Positions 52,740 to 63,005 of a stretch of 64,000 bases of DNA are shown piece after piece. Source of the stretch: Orientallactaga sibirica (taxonomy: Eukaryota; Chordata; Mammalia; Rodentia; Dipodidae); NCBI GenBank assembly GCA_036365145.1, contig JAEOAD010000015.1, positions 39,075,501 through 39,139,500 on the forward strand, in the 5' to 3' direction. The notes beneath the pieces are model-generated. The model made no database searches. It saw only the letters and a list, made by a program, of their open reading frames with translations, and was not told the DNA's origin. How positions within the stretch are numbered: position 1 is the stretch's first letter; the number at the start of each line of letters is the position of its first letter. The position numbers and the translations under genes were made by a program.

Positions 52740-53589
52740 ACTGCTATGACCTATTTTAAATGCCTTAATTTCCGTCATTCAATGGTGTAGATTTGGTCCC
52801 TGGGGAAGGAGGATGATAGGATATCTCAGGGTTGGCAGAGAAGCAATGGCGGCACAGGTTTAATCTGTGAAATCTTTTAGCAGTTCTGAAATAAACTCCA
52901 CAGTGAAATATATTCCAGCTACCCACCCAGATCAAGAAACTTCCCTGTAGCTTCCCTACACACTGGCCAGTCTGCCTCTGCTTATACCCTTTATGGGTTA
53001 GGCAGACCACAGTCAAAGTCATCCCATCCCTTTGATGGAGCTATCTGACTGGTGCTCTAGACCCCTCCCTGGAGTTGTCCCTCTGCCCCAAGGAACCAGA
53101 AAGAGCCCTTCCGAGTCCTCCCCTGTAAGTCCTCCCAGCAGCTTCTTGCCCTCCTCTGACTGTGGTTTCACATAAACTCCATAGCCATGGAGCTGTGGCT
53201 GATGTCTGCTCAAAATTCCTGAGCGGGCTTATCTATAATTTTCCAAAGGCTGACAGTCATTTGGAGTCCACCAGGTCCAAATGTTAGAGTCTACTGGTTC
53301 GGCTCACGTCCCAGACTCGCCACATCCCACACTAGCCATGGCCAGTGAAAGCACACGGGCAGATCTCCTATTGAACAACCTCCTCACGGGCTGTCCAAAG
53401 AAGCCACATTTCACAGACACCCAGAGGTAAGACAGCAAAGATGGATGAGGTAGCCAGATACCCTGGCACTGAGGAGAAGTAGACAACATGAATCAAAAGA
53501 ACACTGTGGGTCAATTTGTAATTGAAAATAAGGCATGAAAGGGAGGTCTTGAAGCTGTCATCTCTCTTCTTTTTGAAGCCCCCTGTCAC
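52740..53589. other. Single-copy sequence
   Basis: No recognised repeat or gene in about 850 bases. Confidence 0.45.
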
Positions 53590-53940
53590 CCTTGGCAAAT
53601 GACATCACTTTCCACACAGACTCTCCAGCGCCTAACCTCAGTCTTCGCCAGGCTTCCTCTTCTCACTCTCACATTCAGTACTCACCAACTGCAGCCAGCA
53701 GGCCTCAGCAACATCTCTGCAAACAGTTTACGCCTTCCCACTTGCTTTGTACCAGCTGTCCCACCACCAGAATGTTCTAGCCGTCACTCGTCAACAGCTC
53801 TGTTCCCTTAGGCCCACACCCAGTCTTCGAAGCCCAATCCTCAGACCACCATTCCAAGCACCTGGCCTGAATCCTGACCTTCTTCCAAAGAAACTCTGCT
53901 TCCAACAGACTCTGAAAGCCATGTTTAGTGAATAAATGAG
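53590..53940 (+). repeat. L2-like LINE fragment, sense
   Basis: A pyrimidine-rich body ('cacttgctttgtaccagctg', 'caccagaatgttctagccgt') ending 'gccatgtttagtgaataaat' and 'gag'. The order fits the L2 3' end. Diverged. Confidence 0.35.
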
Positions 53941-53949
53941 TGGGCTCAT

Positions 53950-54110
53950 TAATTTCAGAAGCATTTCTTAAGCCTTCTGTGCCAGACGTTGTTCCTTCTG
54001 TTCTAGGAGCTAAGGAGCCCGCAATAAAAGCAAGTGGCAAATCCCTGTGCTACACTCAGCAGAGTCACGCAGTGAATAAAATAAATAAGTCAATTGGGTG
54101 GTATATTAGG
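53950..54110 (-). repeat. L2-like fragment, antisense
   Basis: 'gccttctgtgccagacgttg', 'ttctgttctaggagctaagg' and 'agcccgcaataaaa' match antisense L2 (ctactatgtgccaggcactgttctaggtgctgg...). Confidence 0.35.
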
Positions 54111-54984
54111 AGAAGACATGGAGAAAACGAAAACAGGGCAAGAGCTTCTCCCGTGGTGGGGGATGGAGCGGAGGGCCTTGGTACCAATGTTACATTCGAG
54201 GAAAGCATTCAAAGACGTGAGGAAGTGACCCCATGAGAGCATCTGGGGAAATGGGTGAATTATGAAATGATGGAGAGAATGGATGAACAAAATTATTTGA
54301 ATATGGCGATGAAGGAATGAGAGACCCACTAAATGAGCGAGTAAGTAAGTGAATAAGGTAAAGACAGAATGATTGGCAGTGGTCAAACAGCTCTGACTAA
54401 GAAGCCACTAGCTATGTCTGCAGTCTCCTGAGAATCTACCTATACTGGCAGATGCACCTCATGATCTTGTGAAGTAGTTCCCGGAGTTTTTTTTTCTCTT
54501 TGAATGCATCCCCAAAGGGTTCTGCAGGCTGCACCCAACTCCCATGCCACTGGTGCCAGGCTGGCAGTACAAAAACTCCCTGGAGGAATTTTCAGAAATC
54601 TGGCCTTTGTGTTGTGTGCATACCAGGTCCAGGGTGGACACTGTACCATGGGCAGCTTCTTCAGACCCCAGAGGAAGAGCCCAAGGTCAAAGACATGCAT
54701 GTGGTGGGGCTTCCACCCAGCAGCAGATTCTTGGAGGCTTCGTGCTTGGTGGGGCAGAGGCTGGAGTGAAGTATGTGTTCTGCCTCTGTCTCTCCCTGGC
54801 CTGGTCAGATGGAAAGCAGGCTCTGAACACAGAGAGGGCCCAGAGTTGCAGAAAGGGGAGCAGCCATGTAAGATGGAAGAATAAAAAGCTCAGAACAGAG
54901 CCTGGGGTACTCAAAGTGCAGAGCTCAATACCTGCTGGCGAAAGGACAAAGCAAGGCAGGCAGGGGCTCTCCAGGAGAGCCAAG
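54111..54984. other. Single-copy sequence
   Basis: A GAATGA-like low-complexity patch occurs at 54,230-54,370. A frame of 181 residues (54,544-55,089, +) is overlapped by others in all phases and has no known motif. Confidence 0.4.
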
Positions 54985-55195
54985 TGTAAATCAGAGCCTC
55001 TGATGGTAGATAACGCAGGTTCAAATCCAAGCTCTGCAGCCTCCAGTCAGCTACCTAAGTTCTTTGAGCCCCAGCCTTCTATAAAATGAGTGCAATCATA
55101 AGTGCCTTATAGAAAGTCAAAGAAGACGATGTTCACAAGGCACTGTGCATAATGCTGGTACCCAGGAAGCAGTAAGTGATAGTCATCAATAACAT
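54985..55195 (+). repeat. MIR SINE, sense
   Basis: 'caggttcaaatccaagctct' (core start), 'agctacctaagttctttgag', 'tctataaaatgagtgcaatc', 'aaggcactgtgcataatgct' and 'aagcagtaagtgatag'. Near full-length. Confidence 0.6.
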
Positions 55196-55363
55196 GTTAT
55201 TAATAATATCATTGGTAATACTGACATAATGAAATAATGCCTCAAGTATGTCATAGTGTTAGTAGGTATCATAAGCTCAATCTAAGCAAGCAATGGGTTA
55301 GAGCCAATAAAAATATAGCTAATGTTTATTTCTTCATTAAACAAAGAGTTGAAAGACAGGAAG
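55196..55363. other. AT-rich sequence, unrecognised
   Basis: Contains 'taacatgttattaataatat' and other AT-rich words. No family identified. Confidence 0.35.
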
Positions 55364-55558
55364 AGGCCTGGGAGATAGCTCGGCAGTTAAAGATGCTTCC
55401 TTGTAAAGCCTGGCAGCCTGGGTTCAATTACCCAGCTACTCATATAAAGTTGGATGCAAAAAGTGGTGTGAGTATCTGGTGTTCCTATTGCAGCAGCAGG
55501 AGACTCTAGCATGTGCACACACACATGTAAATAAGTAAATCTTAAAAATAAAAACAGG
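55364..55558 (+). repeat. tRNA-derived SINE, sense, diverged
   Basis: 'gcctgggagatagctcggca', 'gcctgggttcaattacccag', 'tgtgagtatctggtgttcct', and 'aataagtaaatcttaaaaat' at the end. The body is rearranged relative to the common copies. Confidence 0.75.
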
Positions 55559-55564
55559 AATAAC

Positions 55565-55880
55565 GGGGGCTTGGGAAATAGCTCAATTGGTAAAGTGCTT
55601 GTCTTAAGTTTGATCCCCAACACACATAGAACAACAGCTGGTCACAGTAGTGCAGACACGTAATCCCAGGACTGGGGAGGCAGATCACTAAGCTCACTGG
55701 CCAGCCAGTCTAGCCTACTTGTAAAGCTTCAGGCCATTAAGAACCCGTCTCAAAAAAAAAAAAAAAAAAACCTGAGGACAGCATCTGAGGTTGTATTCTA
55801 GCTGCCGAATGCGTGCGCGCACACACACATATACTCACATGTGCACAACACAAAAATACACATATGCATGCATACACACA
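55565..55880 (+). repeat. B4-like SINE
   Basis: 'ggggcttgggaaatagctca', 'gacacgtaatcccaggactg', 'ctggccagccagtctagcct' and 'aacccgtctcaaaa', then a 19-A run and a tail of alternating 'gcgcgcacacacacatat'. Complete layout. Confidence 0.75.
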
Positions 55881-56529
55881 CCAAAAAGATGAAGAACACA
55901 ATGGGCTGCTGAGATGCCAGTTAGTGCACTGTCAGGCTCTGGACCGGCTCCTGGCTGCACAGGGATAACTGGATGGATGTGAGGAAGCAGCCAGCCAGGT
56001 TTGTGAGGGACTGAAAACCCCACTTACTTGACCTGCACCAGAAGAAGCTGCAGCCACCTGTGTCATCACACAGTCTCCAGGAGGGGCCTAAGTCAGGAAG
56101 CAGAAAAACTGGGCGAGGGTCCAGAGGACAGAGCTGTGACTTGAAGGAGAGGGAAAGGCTACATAGAGGGAGGTTCCAGCTCTGTACCAGGAAGAGCTTT
56201 CCTTCATGTCAGCAGATCATTCTCCAGTAATTAGACCACTCTATAAGGAAGGGACTCCCCAACACCAAGGGTATGCTGGAAAGAGCCCACATGAGCTCCT
56301 CCATACCAAAAAGGGCTTCTCCCCAGAAGGGAGGGTGGTCTCCATCAATGTCTGGTTGTTTTCTGATCTGACCCATGACACATTTACTCTGCTTGGAGTC
56401 TTGGGAGTACAAAGACTTCTTGCCTATCATCCATCCATCCAATCACTCCTATGATTAGTGCCAAGAATATAGCAAACAGGAAGCCTGCCACCCTGAAGTG
56501 TACACCTTAGGGCAGTGGTCATCAAATGG
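55881..56529. other. Single-copy sequence
   Basis: About 650 bases, nothing recognised. The frame on both strands near 56,206-56,454 has no known motif. Confidence 0.45.
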
Positions 56530-57125
56530 AGCACGCATCACCAGCACACAGACGAGAATGAAATTCAACCCTTAACTCATACCACTACAGAAATTCACTA
56601 AAAATGAGTATAAGAACTAAATTTAAACAACCCAAATTGTAAAACTCCTAGACCAAAATAATATAGATACATTTCTAATTGTTAAATTAGATGATGGATT
56701 GTCAGACTGAACCCCAAAGTACAAACAGCAAAAAAAAAAAAATAAAGGTAAATTGGGCTTGATCAAAATTTTAAGCATCAGTGTTCCCAAGGCTACCACC
56801 TATCAAGAAAATGAAAAGTCAGAATGAGAGAGGCCATCTATGTTCTATATTACAAGAGGCTTGTAGTTGGAACTGATTTAAAAAACATGTGAAACTCAAT
56901 AATCAATAAATAAACTAATTTTTCAATAAATGAAAGATTTGAAAGGATACTTTTTCCAAATAAGAAGGAAATGGCCAACAAACACTTCAAAAAATGCTGA
57001 GCACCATTAATCATCAGGGAAATGCCAATCAAAACCTCTTCACACTTTGAAAGCTGGCTATAGGAAAAAGAAAAATCACATAAGAATACAGAAAAATTAG
57101 AACCTTTTAGGTGCAGGCATTGTCT
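56530..57125 (+). mobile_element. Old L1 3' fragment, sense, first piece
   Basis: 'aatgagtataagaactaaat', 'aaaactcctagaccaaaata', 'ggaaatggccaacaaacact', 'caccattaatcatcagggaa' and 'tgccaatcaaaacctcttca' follow the L1 ORF2 end in order. The L1 breaks off near 'gaaaaattagaacctttt'. Its continuation appears at 61,851 and beyond. Inactive. Confidence 0.75.
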
Positions 57126-57235
57126 CCAAAAGTTAGCTATAGAGACTCTAGAGTGGAGCTGGACCAAGATGGAGCAGGTTAATTTTCTCAGAGGGAACAG
57201 CAGCATGAGTTGAAGGGAAATTTCAAGATGAACAC

Positions 57236-57593
57236 TGTAGTAGACAGCCTCAGGCTGCTGAGATGAACTTCCAGACCAGGTACAGTTTTGGAGGAAGGGA
57301 TTTAGTGAAAATAGAAGGGAAGTTCCATAATGGCAGAAGAAGCTGTCCCGCTTTCACAGGTCCAAGCAGAGAGAGAAAATCCACATTCCAAAACCCAAAA
57401 ACCACACCACACAACATACTCAGGCACTGTGCATATATTTAGACTGGAATTCCAAATCTTCCTCCACACCTTAGGGCTGGAACCTAGGATCCACCCACAG
57501 TGACACCTCCTCCAGCCAGGTGGCTGGAAATCTAAATTACAAACTTTAATAAAATCCTGAATAAACTGAGGGCCATCCATTCACACTACCACA
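57236..57593 (-). repeat. Outer LTR (left in the window; 3' LTR of the element)
   Basis: Starts 'tgtagtagacagcctcaggc', contains 'ggaagttccataatggcaga', and ends 'ccattcacactaccaca'. Complete. Confidence 0.83.
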
Positions 57594-60201
57594 TTCCACT
57601 CCTGGCCCCCAGTAGATTTATAACTATCTCACATAGTATGTTGTCAAATTCAAAGGTCCCCAAAGTCCTAAGTCTCACCTGAGATTTAAGATTGTCTCTT
57701 AGCTATAAGTCCTGTAAAATCAAACAAGTTATATACTTTCAACATATAAAGGCACAGAGTAAACATTTTCAATTTTCAACTGCTATAAGGCATAGCAAGG
57801 AGAGACTGGAACAATGCAAACTCAATAACCATCAAGCAAACATCAAACTTCTGGAGTTCAAGTCCAATATAACCAGTGACTGACAGTCTCTGGATTTTCC
57901 AATTCTATCCCTTCAGCTGGGCAAAGTAGTCAGGGAAAACTTCCATTCCTAGCCAAAAGCCTCCATGGTAGCCCTTGCACAGTCCTGGTATATCAAAAAC
58001 ATCTTCGGATTTCCATGCAAACTACGATCCATCCTACAGTGGTTTTGCCAGCCTATCAGAATCATCATGCCCTGCTGTGTGCTGCATCTCAGCAGTGGCT
58101 CCTGAAACCATGTGAGCACTTCATGACCCATTCCATGCATTTTTTCATGCTTCCAAAACCAATACCAAGTATGCAGGACCCAACCATATTCTTCATTCAG
58201 GGACAAAATAAATTGCCATTTTTTTGCAAAAGAGTTTGCATGTCTATCATAGTTTTTCCTCAGATATCCTTTCCACTGTTTTAATGTAAAGCAGGTGGGC
58301 CATCTTCCATAAGATTGCTAATGTGTTTGACAATAGCAGCTTCAGCAACCAGTCTCTGTGCCAGTAGTTTTAAATTTGCTTGAGTTTCTCCAACTTAAAA
58401 TCTTAAATCTCTTAGTCCCATATCTTTAGCCAAGCACATCAGTCCATTGCAAATTTAACCTTAATCAAACTCTCTGGGCTTGGGTAGCAGAACACAGCCA
58501 GTCCTTATGTCAGTAGCACAGTTCCAACAAAGTCCTCTGTAGTCTTTCCTTCCCCTTAGAAAGTTCATAAACCAAGCTTCCAAATGCAATTCTCTCTGCA
58601 TTTAGCATTCTCAAACTCTCATCAGAATAGTCCATAAAACATGGCTTACCTCTACAGAAGGCATTGTCGGTTGCAAGGACCAAGTCCATGCCCATTCCTC
58701 CAAAACAAAGGTTCTAAAAGATCAACATCCACATGGTAGATACATCTCAGCCCACTCCTCAGTACCAGTACTATAGTAGACAGCCTCAGGTCTCTATATT
58801 TAGACTGGAATTCCAAATCTTCCTCCACACCTTAGGGCTGGAACCTAGGATCCACCCACAGTGACACCTCCTCCAGCCAGGTGGCTGGAAATCTAAATTA
58901 CAAACTTTAATAAAATCCTGAATAAACTGAGGGCCATCCATTCACACTACCACATTCCACTCCTGGCCCCCAGTAGATTTATAACTATCTCACATAGTAT
59001 GTTGTCAAATTCAAAGGTCCCCACTGTCTTTACCAACTTAAGATAGTTCCAAAGTCCTAAGTCTCACCTGAGATTTAAGATTGTCTCTTAGCTATGAGTC
59101 CTGTAAAATCAAACAAGTTATATACTTTCAACATATAAAGGCACAGAGTAAACATTTTCAATTTTCAACTGCTATAAGGCATAGCAAGGAGAGACTGGAA
59201 CAATGCAAACTCAATAACCATCAAGCAAACATCAAACTTCTGGAGTTCAAGTCCAATATAACCAGTGACTGACAGTCTCTGGATTTTCCAATTCTATCCC
59301 TTCAGCTGGGCAAAGTAGTCAGGGAAAACTTCCATTCCTAGCCAAAAGCCTCCATGGTAGCCCTTGCACAGTCCTGGTATATCAAAAACATCTTCGGATT
59401 TCCATGCAAACTACGATCCATCCTACAGTGGCTTTGCCAGCCTATCAGAATCATCATGCCCTGCTGTGTGCTGCATCTCAGCAGTGGCTCCTGAAACCAT
59501 GTGAGCACTTCATGACCCATTCCATGCATTTTTTCATGCTTCTAAAACCAATACCAAGTATGCAGGACCCAACCATATTCTTCATTCAGGGACAAAATAA
59601 ATTGCTTGAAAAGCAGGTTCCTTTTTTTGCAAAAGAGTTTGCATGTCTATCATAGTTTTTCCTCAGATATCCTTTCCATTGTTTTAATGTAAAGCAGGTG
59701 GGCCATCTTCCATAAGATTGCTAATGTGTTTGACAATAGCAGCTTCAGCTAAAAACCAGTCTCTGTGCCAGTAGTTTTAAATTTGCTTGAGTTTCTCCAA
59801 CTTAAAATCTTAAATCTCTTAGTCCCATATCTTTAGCCAAGCACATCAGTCCATGGCAAATTTAACCTTAATCAAACTCTCTGGGCTTGGGTAGCAGAAC
59901 ACAGCCAGTCCTTATGTCAGTAGCACAGTTCCAACAAAGTCCTCTGTAGTCTTTCCTTCCCCTTAGAAAGTTCATAAACCAAGCTTCCAAATGCAATTCT
60001 CTCTGCATTTAGCATTCTCAAACTCTCATCAGAATAGTCCATAAAACATGGCTTACCTCTACAGAAGGCATTGTCGGTTGCAAGGACCAAGTCCATGCCC
60101 ATTCCTCCAAAACAAAGGTTCTAAAAGACCAACATCCACATGGTAGATACATCTCAGCCCACTCCTCAGTACCAGTACTATAGTAGACAGCCTCAGGTCT
60201 C
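57434..60201 (-). repeat. Tandem duplication inside the MaLR (two units)
   Basis: Unit 1 is 57,434-58,794 (1,361 bp) and unit 2 is 58,795-60,201 (1,407 bp). The length difference is exactly three indels: 28 bases (59,023-59,050 only in unit 2), 14 bases near 59,605 and 4 bases near 59,750. Apart from these I count about seven substitutions. The junction 'cctcaggtctc|tatatttagac' joins a point 23 bases into one LTR with a point about 199 bases into the other. Confidence 0.9.
58772..58954 (-). repeat. Chimeric, internally deleted LTR
   Basis: Starts 'tatagtagacagcctcaggt' like the right-hand LTR and switches to 'tatatttagactggaattcc' of the left-hand LTR. About 175-200 bases are missing compared with either parent. 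It is produced by the tandem duplication, not by a separate insertion. Confidence 0.88.
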
Positions 60202-60556
60202 TGGGATGAACTTCCAACCAGGCACAGTTATGGAGGAAGGGATATTTATTGAAGCTTACAGATCCAGGGGAAGTTCCATAATGGCTGGTCCACTTTCACA
60301 GGACCAGGCAGACAGAGAAAAGCCTCAAGCCACACCAGCACCATAAGCAAGCAAGCACACTTTTTTTATTAGTTACTTTTTTTTTATTGACAGCACTCTG
60401 CATATCTTAAGATTGGAATTTCAAATCCACCACCACACCTTAGGACTGGATCCCAGGATCCGCCCAGTGACACCGCCTCCAGATGGCTGCAGATCTAAAT
60501 TACAAACTTCAATAAAATCCTGAATATATTGGGGGCCATCCATTCAAACTACTACA
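60179..60556 (-). repeat. Outer LTR (right in the window; 5' LTR of the element)
   Basis: Starts 'tatagtagacagcctcaggt', has 'gatatttattgaagcttaca' and 'gatccaggggaagttccata', and ends 'ccattcaaactactaca'. It carries a T-rich insertion ('tttttttattagttactttt'). It is clearly diverged from the left outer LTR. Confidence 0.83.
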
Positions 60557-61059
60557 GATGCCTACCCTGACCACAAGATTTGTTTGGCTCTGGCTACCAG
60601 ACTGAACCTGAAGATAGATGCCACCAAGTTCAGATGCGGTTCAAGTCATGCAAGTGCTGCTGCAGCCCTGACTGCCCAAGTGCAGTGGATGCTGGGACAG
60701 TCACAGACACGCTACACCCACCTCAGGATCTTGACCTACCATACCAGGATACTTGGGGACACACCTTGGAATTTCCTGTCGTATGAAGATACCAGTTGAC
60801 TCTACTGCATGAAGTTGAGGCTCTCCGAGAGCCAACAGGATAAAGCCAAAGCCAAACCCTGAGCTTCCCTACACACTGGAAGCCTTGCAGAGGCTCTTTG
60901 TCTCTGCTTGGACATCTAGGCAGGACGTTGAAGATGGTGTGGCCGACAAGGACAAGCCAGCCCCAATATGCTTCTGAGTCTACAGCACAGCCTGCAGATC
61001 CCAGGATCTCTTGTCTGCAGGATGGCTGACTTCCCAGTCTGCTGCTGTGGCAGTTTTTC
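60557..61059. other. Unrecognised block, possible decayed processed pseudogene
   Basis: About 500 bases inserted between repeats. One plus-strand frame is open over 'ALATRLNLKIDATKFRCGSS' onwards for about 70 codons, then continues with several stops. It looks coding-derived, but I do not recognise the protein and no A-tail remains. It may equally be anonymous single-copy DNA. Confidence 0.25.
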
Positions 61060-61208
61060 TTTTCTTTTTGGTTGCATTTGTGCCTTAATCTGAGACTGCT
61101 TCATGCAAACTAAGCTAGCCTTGAAATCACTATGTAGTTGAACTCCTGATCCTCCTGCCTCCACTTCTAAAATGCTGAGATTTCAGAACACCACCATCCT
61201 GCCTAGCT
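61060..61208 (-). repeat. B1-type SINE, antisense, diverged
   Basis: 'ctagccttgaaatcactatg', 'gaactcctgatcctcctgcc' and 'aaaatgctgagatttcagaa', ending 'caccatcctgcctagc'. Old copy with the poly-T side at about 61,055. Confidence 0.65.
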
Positions 61209-61314
61209 TTTTTATTTTTATTTTTTTGTCCCTATAGCCCAACTTGTAACAAGCCTCCTGCCTCATATTATGCTGGTATGACCGGCCTGGCCTACCAACA
61301 TTTTGAGATTTTTG

Positions 61315-61456
61315 TTTGTTTTTTGAGAAAAGATCTCACTCAAACTCAGGCTAACATGGAACTCACTCTACTCCAGGCTGGCCTCAAATTCACAGCAATC
61401 CTCCTACCTCAGCCTCTTGGGTACAAGGGTTTTAGGCATGAGCCATTATGCTGAGT
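61315..61456 (-). repeat. B1-type SINE, antisense
   Basis: 'tttttgagaaaagatctcac', 'catggaactcactctactcc', 'ggctggcctcaaattcacag' and 'gagccattatgctgagt'. Moderately diverged. Confidence 0.8.
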
Positions 61457-61571
61457 TTGTGAGACTTCTTAACATTTGTTTTGTGCCTGTGGAAGATTTG
61501 AAGATTTCATTTCCGTGATCAGCATGTTCCCTGATCAGCACATTAAGTGTACATTAAAAACCTTTTTATCA

Positions 61572-61726
61572 GCCGGGCATGGTGGCACATGCCTTTAATC
61601 CCAGCACTCTGGAGGCAGAGGTAGGAGGATCACCATGAGTTTGAGGCCACTCTAAGACTGCATAGTGAATTCCTGGGCTACAGTAAAACCCTACCTTGAA
61701 AAAAAAAAAAAAAAAAAAAAAAAAAC
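61572..61726 (+). repeat. B1-type SINE with long A-tail
   Basis: 'gccgggcatggtggcacatg', 'agactgcatagtgaattcct', 'gggctacagtaaaaccctac' and about 27 A. About ten bases ('aggtcagcct') are missing from the usual 'ccaggtcagcctgggcta'. Confidence 0.92.
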
Positions 61727-61734
61727 TCCATTTT

Positions 61735-61850
61735 CTTTTAAATTTTATTTATTTGCTAAAGAGAAAGAGAATAGGCATCCCAGTGTTTCTTGCTGATGTA
61801 AACAAACTTCAAACTCATGCACTACTTTGTATGTCTAACTTTACATGGGT
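61735..61850 (-). repeat. tRNA-derived SINE, antisense, head missing
   Basis: 'aaattttatttatttgctaa', 'gtaaacaaacttcaaactca' and 'actttgtatgtctaacttta', stopping at 'catgggta'. The tRNA-like head is absent. Confidence 0.7.
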
Positions 61851-61875
61851 AAAATGACATAGCAATTCCACTCAG

Positions 61876-61943
61876 TTGTGTGTGTGTGTGTATGTGTATG
61901 TATGTATATATATATATATACATATACATATACATATATATAT
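61876..61943 (+). repeat. (TG)n(TATG)n(TA)n alternating tract
   Basis: 'tgtgtgtgtgtgtatgtgta' passes into 'tgtatatatatatatataca' and 'tatacatatacatatatata'. Alternating purine-pyrimidine throughout; AT-rich half likely melts or extrudes easily. Confidence 0.92.
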
Positions 61944-61961
61944 CAGTAAGAACAGAAAATA

Positions 61962-62117
61962 GCAGGGTGCGGTGGCACATGCCTTTAATCCCAGAACTTT
62001 GGAGGGAAAGGTAGGAGGATCACCATGAGATCAAGATCACCCTGAGAATACACAGTGAATTCCAGGTCAGCCTGGGCTACAGTGAGACCTTACCTCAAAA
62101 ACCAAAAAATAAACAAA
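61962..62117 (+). repeat. B1-type SINE with target duplication
   Basis: 'gcagggtgcggtggcacatg', 'cacagtgaattccaggtcag' and 'gtgagaccttacctcaaaaa'. The perfect 14-bp repeat 'aagaacagaaaata' flanks it (61,948-61,961 and 62,118-62,131). Confidence 0.94.
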
Positions 62118-62214
62118 AAGAACAGAAAATATACATCCACACAAAAACTTGTTTTCAAATGTTAGCCAAAGGTAGAAATGACCCAAATGTCCACTAGCAA
62201 GTGCAGTTACTTTT

Positions 62215-62466
62215 TTAAAAATTATTTTTTGGAGAGAGACACAGAGACAGAGACAAAGGGAGAGGCAGATAGAGAATGGGCACGTCAGCAGCCTCTCAGC
62301 CGCTGTGAACGAAATCCAGGTGTGTGAGCCCCCTTGTGGGCAAGTGTGGCATTGCGCCATTGCGTCACTTTGCATCTGGCTAAACATGGGACCTGGAGAT
62401 TGCAATAGGTGTTATCAGGCTTAGCAGGCAGGTGCCTTAACCGCTAAGCCATCTCTCCAGCCCATC
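62215..62466 (-). repeat. tRNA-derived SINE, long-body variant, with target duplication
   Basis: Antisense. It shares 'cagcagcctctcagccgctg', 'tttgcatctggctaaacatg' and 'ggacctggagattgcaatag' with 41,697-41,904. It has extra 'ggcattgcgccattgcgtca'. Flanked by 'aag(t/g)gcagttactttt' (62,199-62,214 and 62,467-62,482). Confidence 0.88.
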
Positions 62467-62743
62467 AAGGGCAGTTACTTTTGTTGCTCAACAAACATCT
62501 GACCAGAAGCAGCTTATGGTAGGAAAGGGTTTATTTTAGGCTTATAGAATCTAAGGGAAGATCCACAGATCCATAGCAGAGAAAGAAAAAAACAACAGCC
62601 AGCAAGCAAGAGGAGCCAAAGCTCAAGCTGACTCTTTACACACCTTAGGACTGGACTTGAGATCCACCTCAGTGACCATCTCCTCCAGGAGGCTGCTTGA
62701 AGACTTAAATAGGAAGATTAACCTCAATCAGAACTCCCTGAGG

Positions 62744-63005
62744 GGGCTGGAGAGATGGTTTAGTGGTTAAGACGCTTGCCTGTGAAGCCTAAGGACCCAT
62801 GTTTGACTCTCCAGGTTCCATGTAAGCCAGATGCACAAGGTGACACAAGCACATAGGTCTCACATACACACAAGGTGGTGCACACCACACATCTGGAGTT
62901 CAAATGCAGTAGCTGGAGGCCTTGGTGTACCAATTCTCTCTGTGTGCACTCTATCTCTCTTGCTCTCACTCTTGCTCTTGCACTCTCATTTAAAAAAAAA
63001 AAAGG
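62744..63005 (+). repeat. tRNA-derived SINE with internal expansion
   Basis: 'gggctggagagatggtttag' head, B box 'tgtttgactctcc', then 'gcacaaggtgacacaagcac' repeated in altered form as 'acacaaggtggtgcacacca' before 'atctggagttcaaatgcagt'. The (CT)n end is mixed, and the A-tail is 12 long. The middle is about 45 bases longer than the common type. Confidence 0.88.

Larger units (their letters stand above)
57236..60556 (-). mobile_element. MaLR element with internal tandem duplication, antisense
   Basis: Three LTR-like blocks (57,236-57,593; 58,772-58,954; 60,179-60,556) alternate with two nearly identical internal regions. Read on the minus strand, each internal region starts with 'tagtactggtactgaggagt' next to the LTR and ends with the purine tract 'ggggccaggagtggaa'. 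This equals the layout at 40,432-43,057, so it is the same MaLR family in the other orientation. There is no protein-coding frame of retroviral type. No matching target pentamers flank it ('aacac', 'gatgc'). Confidence 0.85.

Noticed and set aside
54544..55089. 181-residue plus-strand frame
   Set aside because: Two other frames are open over the same bases and it runs into a MIR; no familiar motif.
57949..58206. Frame duplicated at 59,338-59,529, looked like a paired gene
   Set aside because: Both copies lie in the non-coding MaLR internal region; the pair is explained by the tandem duplication.
58510..58695. 61-residue frame repeated identically at 59,917-60,102
   Set aside because: Same reason: duplicated MaLR internal sequence, not a gene family.
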